A stretch of 64,000 nucleotides of DNA from Parabacteroides timonensis. GTDB taxonomy: Bacteria; Bacteroidota; Bacteroidia; Bacteroidales; Tannerellaceae. Positions 60,593 to 64,000 of this stretch are shown one piece after another; position 1 is the first letter of the stretch; each line of letters begins with the position of its first letter. Under the pieces are notes generated by a model. That model ran no database searches. It was not told the origin of the DNA and saw only the letters and a program-made list of their open reading frames with translations. The stretch lies in the NCBI RefSeq assembly GCF_900128505.1, contig NZ_LT669941.1:3280420-3344419 (forward strand). Reading direction: 5' to 3'. Made by a program: the position numbers and the translations under genes.

Positions 60593-63472
60593 TCATTCAT
60601 AGGATATATTCCCTAATTTCTCAATTTTACCACTTTCCACTTTTGAAGAAAAAAGTTCTTTCAATGCTTCAGCCGTCAGGTGAAAAGAAGGACTAAAGTC
60701 CGGAGAATCCATATATTGCAATATACTATTATAGAACTGACGAGCTTCCGGTTTATCCCATACAACTTTCACATCAGACATACAAACTAGTAATTTACCT
60801 TTTTCCACTTCAAACTCAAATAAAAGTCCCAGCTTATGATTTCGTTCGATATTATCGATAACCTGCACAATCGGACGGTATTCATTCGGCAAACGATCCA
60901 ATATCATTGGATAGCTTTGCTTTATAATGGGAAACCACTGCCAGTTTGTATGAAAGTCTGTCGGAAAGCCAGCGAATACGGCATGTTCCGGATCTGTCAA
61001 AATACCGAGTGTTCCCGGAGAGACCGGACGATGGATATTCTCACAAATAGATTTAAACATCCGGTAATTCCAATAATCAGTTTGGAAAAGACCGCCCACA
61101 GTCTGCTCCTGATGCTTTTCTTTGGACGGGAACAAAAGAACTTTACCACCAGCCTTTAAAGTATTAAACATATCGGAATCCAAATCAGTAGCCACAAGAA
61201 TATCCTTTGGCGGCATCGTTTGATTATCGGTCGGATAAATCCATAATGGATAACTATTCTTATAAGGAGTTCCGTCGATGGATAGAGACAAGTTTACTTT
61301 TTCCGCCTTATGAACAGCAGAGACAGACGGTTTTATGGTTCCCACTTTAACCAATTCACCCTGTTTAACCTGCAAAGGAATCACACCTTCATCCAGTACC
61401 TGTTTTTTACTATCCGTCAGTGTCCATGACAGCTGTTTTCGATCAAGGTCACCGGACGAATAGTTTGCTATCTCAATATCACCTGTTACTATTTCTTTGT
61501 TCGTCCAGCAAAACTTTTCCGTACAGAATAAAGGAACGACTTCACAGCAAAAGCCTCGCCATTCTTCCGGGGTTATAAGCCCCTTACTATCCATAAACGC
61601 ATCCAGAATACCCACATAAGCTGAGCCCTGGCCCGGATAATCCTGTAGATCCAGCAACTGGAAACCTCCCCAATGAGGTGTCCGTAAATTCATCTCAATA
61701 TCTGCCCGATACAATAAGGCAGACCATTTACCGGAAGCTTGCATAAAGTCCTGAGCCTGATTTCCCATCCCGGCTTCCTCCAAACGTTTTTTAAAGACTT
61801 CAAAATTACGAGGTTTCAACACTCCCGTATATTTACTGATCTCGTCGAAGTTCGGATAAACCTGGAACTGTCCCGTTTCATGTCCGATAACAGGAACATC
61901 ACAAAGTTCTTCTGCCGAGGAGAAGTTCATCACCGAATTAGGATAAGTATGATTCAGGTAACCACCATCTTCTGCATCTGCAAAAGAGAAAGAGGCCCGT
62001 GCATGCGTATTAAATGTACCTTCCTTTTCACGTCCTACCCGGCAAGTGGTAAAATACTGTTCGTCGGCCTGTTTTCCTTCCATCCCCAGATAGTTATTGG
62101 ACCCGGAAGCATACAAATGTCTCTCATCTGCTTGTTTAAATGTTTGTACCAGCATGGCCAAAGCCTCTTTTCCTGTCATTTCATTACCTAAAGCAAACAT
62201 AACAAAAGAGGCGTGATTACTATATGCCTTATGTAAATTCAATCCCTCTTTCTTCAGGTAATCACACAACACGGTATCTTCTATATCGACATTCCCCCAA
62301 ACAGGCAATTCCGGTTGTAGATAAATACCCTCTATATCCGCCGCTTCAAAACAAGCCTCCGGCGGACACCAGGAATGGAAACGATAATGATTGATACCAT
62401 ACTCTTTCGCTATTTGAAAATAACGCCGCCAGGAATCGACATCCATCGCTGTATGAGCTGTCAGGGGGAATACACAGGCATCATGTTTACCACGTAGGAA
62501 AGTCACTTTATCATTGATCATAAACTGCTTACCTTTTACTGAGAAATTACGCAGACCGAAAGATACCTGTCGAACATCCGTATAGCCATCCGCTTTAAAT
62601 GCAACAGACAAGCGGTATAAAGCTGGAGAAAATTCACTCCAACATAGTGCATTATCCCCCAAAGGTAATTCATATATCTGCTCAGGGACAGAACAATCTA
62701 TGCCGATCGTTGCCACCGGAGTTTTATGCTTTTTATCGGTATTCCACGCCTCGGCATAAAAAGACAATTCACCCTGCTGTGTCTTGATATCCCTATTACG
62801 AAGTGTAACCTTTACTGTTACCGACTTTTTCGTAGCATCAGGATAAACCTGTATATTTTCTATTCCACATAAAGGGGCACTTTCCAGATAGAACTCACCG
62901 ATAATTCCGTTCCAGTTTGTCTGTGTTGAACTCGAATAGGCATGGGAAGAATGAAAAACCTTATCCGGAACAGCCTTCAAACCATTATCAACCTGAATAG
63001 CAATCGTATGAATGCCAGGAGTGAGAAACTCTGACAGTTCATATTGTTGGGCTGTCGAAATATTATCATTCGTACCCACTTCTTTTCCATCTATCCAGAT
63101 TGTAGTCGGCTTAGTCCGCTCCATAAAAAGACGAACAGATGAACCCCTCCAGTTTTCCGGTATTTCAACAACTTTTGTATATAAAGCTTTTCCTTCGAAT
63201 ATAAATTCACGGGAAAGAGCATTTGTCTGAGTCATATCCGGGTTATATTTACCCTTCTTTCCTATGTCTGTTGTTCCCGGTAAAAACAAAGAGTCCATAC
63301 CGGAGTTTGACAATTGCGCTATGTTAAATCCGATATCAGCGGTGTCAAGTAACATCCCCCATTGTCCTTCCAACGAGATACGGTTACGCATATCAGGAGG
63401 CAACATCCTGGTACAGGAGGCACACATGCCGGCAATCAGCAAACAAGCGATCAGTTTTATTGAGTTTTTCAT
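60593..63472 (-). CDS. Glycoside hydrolase family 2 lipoprotein
   Basis: 959 residues with a lipobox (MCASCTRM, Cys20). A GH2 jelly-roll sugar-binding domain (about 30-195), an immunoglobulin-like domain and a TIM barrel follow. The catalytic acid/base is the glutamate in FALGNEMTG (about 427) and the nucleophile is probably the one in VIGHETGQFQVYPNF (about 529). The last 200 residues (DILVATDLDSDMFNTLKAGG and on) look like an amidotransferase-like accessory domain as in some beta-galactosidases. The substrate (beta-galactoside, glucuronide or mannoside) cannot be set. It sits in a three-gene carbohydrate operon on the minus strand. Confidence 0.85.
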   Translation of the reverse strand: MKNSIKLIACLLIAGMCASCTRMLPPDMRNRISLEGQWGMLLDTADIGFNIAQLSNSGMDSLFLPGTTDIGKKGKYNPDMTQTNALSREFIFEGKALYTKVVEIPENWRGSSVRLFMERTKPTTIWIDGKEVGTNDNISTAQQYELSEFLTPGIHTIAIQVDNGLKAVPDKVFHSSHAYSSSTQTNWNGIIGEFYLESAPLCGIENIQVYPDATKKSVTVKVTLRNRDIKTQQGELSFYAEAWNTDKKHKTPVATIGIDCSVPEQIYELPLGDNALCWSEFSPALYRLSVAFKADGYTDVRQVSFGLRNFSVKGKQFMINDKVTFLRGKHDACVFPLTAHTAMDVDSWRRYFQIAKEYGINHYRFHSWCPPEACFEAADIEGIYLQPELPVWGNVDIEDTVLCDYLKKEGLNLHKAYSNHASFVMFALGNEMTGKEALAMLVQTFKQADERHLYASGSNNYLGMEGKQADEQYFTTCRVGREKEGTFNTHARASFSFADAEDGGYLNHTYPNSVMNFSSAEELCDVPVIGHETGQFQVYPNFDEISKYTGVLKPRNFEVFKKRLEEAGMGNQAQDFMQASGKWSALLYRADIEMNLRTPHWGGFQLLDLQDYPGQGSAYVGILDAFMDSKGLITPEEWRGFCCEVVPLFCTEKFCWTNKEIVTGDIEIANYSSGDLDRKQLSWTLTDSKKQVLDEGVIPLQVKQGELVKVGTIKPSVSAVHKAEKVNLSLSIDGTPYKNSYPLWIYPTDNQTMPPKDILVATDLDSDMFNTLKAGGKVLLFPSKEKHQEQTVGGLFQTDYWNYRMFKSICENIHRPVSPGTLGILTDPEHAVFAGFPTDFHTNWQWFPIIKQSYPMILDRLPNEYRPIVQVIDNIERNHKLGLLFEFEVEKGKLLVCMSDVKVVWDKPEARQFYNSILQYMDSPDFSPSFHLTAEALKELFSSKVESGKIEKLGNISYE

Positions 63473-63485
63473 GATAGCCAGTTTT

Positions 63486-64000
63486 TTATTTGTATTGAAC
63501 TTCTGCAGTCACAGTTTCACCCGGTCGACAAATGAGATCGATAAAACTAAAATTATTACCTAAAGCATCAGTAACATATTCAGCTGTTTTTTCATTTATC
63601 TTTTTCACTTTTCCCGGAAACATCGCTCTCCAAACAAATTCCTTATCGAGTTTATTCACTAAAGAACTCTTTTCCCCCGAGTGGTGCAAGATAGATATTT
63701 TCCCGGAGAATACGGGTATATTTTCAACTGAAAGCCAACCCGTTGATGAAGTAAAACGAGGAAGCGTCGATATCCTGTTAGCCACAGCATCAGCATTAAC
63801 ACCGGCAATTCCACATACAATACCCTCGATTACTCCACTTGCCACTTCGGGATAATCGCGCCGTTTATTCGAATATAATTCATTCAGATAATGATAAGCA
63901 ATATCTTTTTTACCGTATTTATAGAATATCATCGGATAATATGACATACTTTCAACATTTGTTTCTTTTTCAGCCATCATTTCCAATAAACGATCAACCC
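63486..64000 (-). CDS. C-terminal part of a carbohydrate-active-type protein (cut by window edge)
   Basis: About 171 residues are visible and the frame is open to the window end. The sequence runs VDRLLEMMAEKETNVESMSY, then YHYLNELYSNKRRDYPEVAS, GVIEGIVCGIAGVNADAVAN and a closing beta domain (LICRPGETVTAEVQYK). The helical part followed by a small sandwich resembles the end of six-hairpin/GH-type proteins that evaluate sugar chains, as in the gene at 58560, but I cannot name a family from this tail. It ends 13 bases before the GH2 gene, so the three genes are likely one operon. Confidence 0.6.
   Translation of the reverse strand, partial: VDRLLEMMAEKETNVESMSYYPMIFYKYGKKDIAYHYLNELYSNKRRDYPEVASGVIEGIVCGIAGVNADAVANRISTLPRFTSSTGWLSVENIPVFSGKISILHHSGEKSSLVNKLDKEFVWRAMFPGKVKKINEKTAEYVTDALGNNFSFIDLICRPGETVTAEVQYK

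Overview
The window looks like chromosome of a Bacteroidales bacterium, most probably Parabacteroides (Tannerellaceae) or a close relative. The sequence supports this with a full-length SprA/Sov-type type IX secretion translocon of about 2,490 residues next to ruvA, 6-bladed beta-propeller lipoproteins, four tandem GIN/DUF2807 proteins, a BT4734-like VirE gene with a DUF6078 partner, the RprX/RprY two-component pair, the glycine-lipid genes glsB/glsA, and Bacteroidetes-style promoters whose -7 box reads TAnnTTTG. No rRNA or tRNA gene, CRISPR array or complete insertion sequence was found. Species placement is inference; no database was searched.

Layout. 1-3.2 kb: start of a U32 peptidase-family gene, then a propeller lipoprotein and a TPR membrane protein, lying between two diverged copies of the same promoter/leader segment. 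3.2-5.6 kb: blaI-blaR1 with a readable operator. 5.6-7.9 kb: an AT-rich LuxR regulator and a second propeller lipoprotein. 7.9-12.7 kb: dusB, a candidate small RNA with a terminator, and four tandem GIN-domain genes. 12.7-16.4 kb: an NAD-dependent epimerase, a small PLDc_N membrane protein, znuC and znuA without a permease gene, and a small exported protein behind a canonical sigma-54 promoter. 16.4-19.6 kb: DUF6078 and VirE genes, a 20-bp perfect inverted repeat and the tail of an Rpn-type transposase. 19.6-36.7 kb: dxs-trkA-trkH-SMP30, ruvA-sprA, a YgjP-like metallopeptidase, gpmI and a DUF3109 gene. 36.7-42.7 kb: glsA-glsB, rprX-rprY and cstA. 42.8-58.3 kb: the division and cell wall cluster on the minus strand (rsmH, ftsL-like, ftsI, murE, mraY, murD, ftsW, murG, murC, ftsQ, ftsA, ftsZ, yqeY) without mraZ. 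58.5-64 kb: three minus-strand carbohydrate-active genes, the last cut by the window edge.

The most unusual signal is not a gene. Four intergenic stretches (3029-3158, 17005-17139, 33481-33633, 50672-50754) are arrays with a period of 22-23 bp. Each unit holds a short inverted repeat, and the repeated word differs between most arrays while the architecture stays the same. A fifth, short array with the same 22-bp spacing lies inside murE, where three units make 66 bp and add an apparently extra, in-frame segment to the enzyme. A second repeat family, built on AGTTGACAGTTGA, abuts the start codons of sprA and the DUF3109 gene and also appears in frame inside murC. Two peptidoglycan ligases therefore seem to carry repeats that are otherwise intergenic.

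Functionally, most of the window is core biology: peptidoglycan synthesis and division, isoprenoid and glycolytic enzymes, potassium and zinc uptake, envelope lipid synthesis and protein export. Accessory pieces (propeller modules, GIN quartet, VirE module, carbohydrate genes) lie between these blocks.
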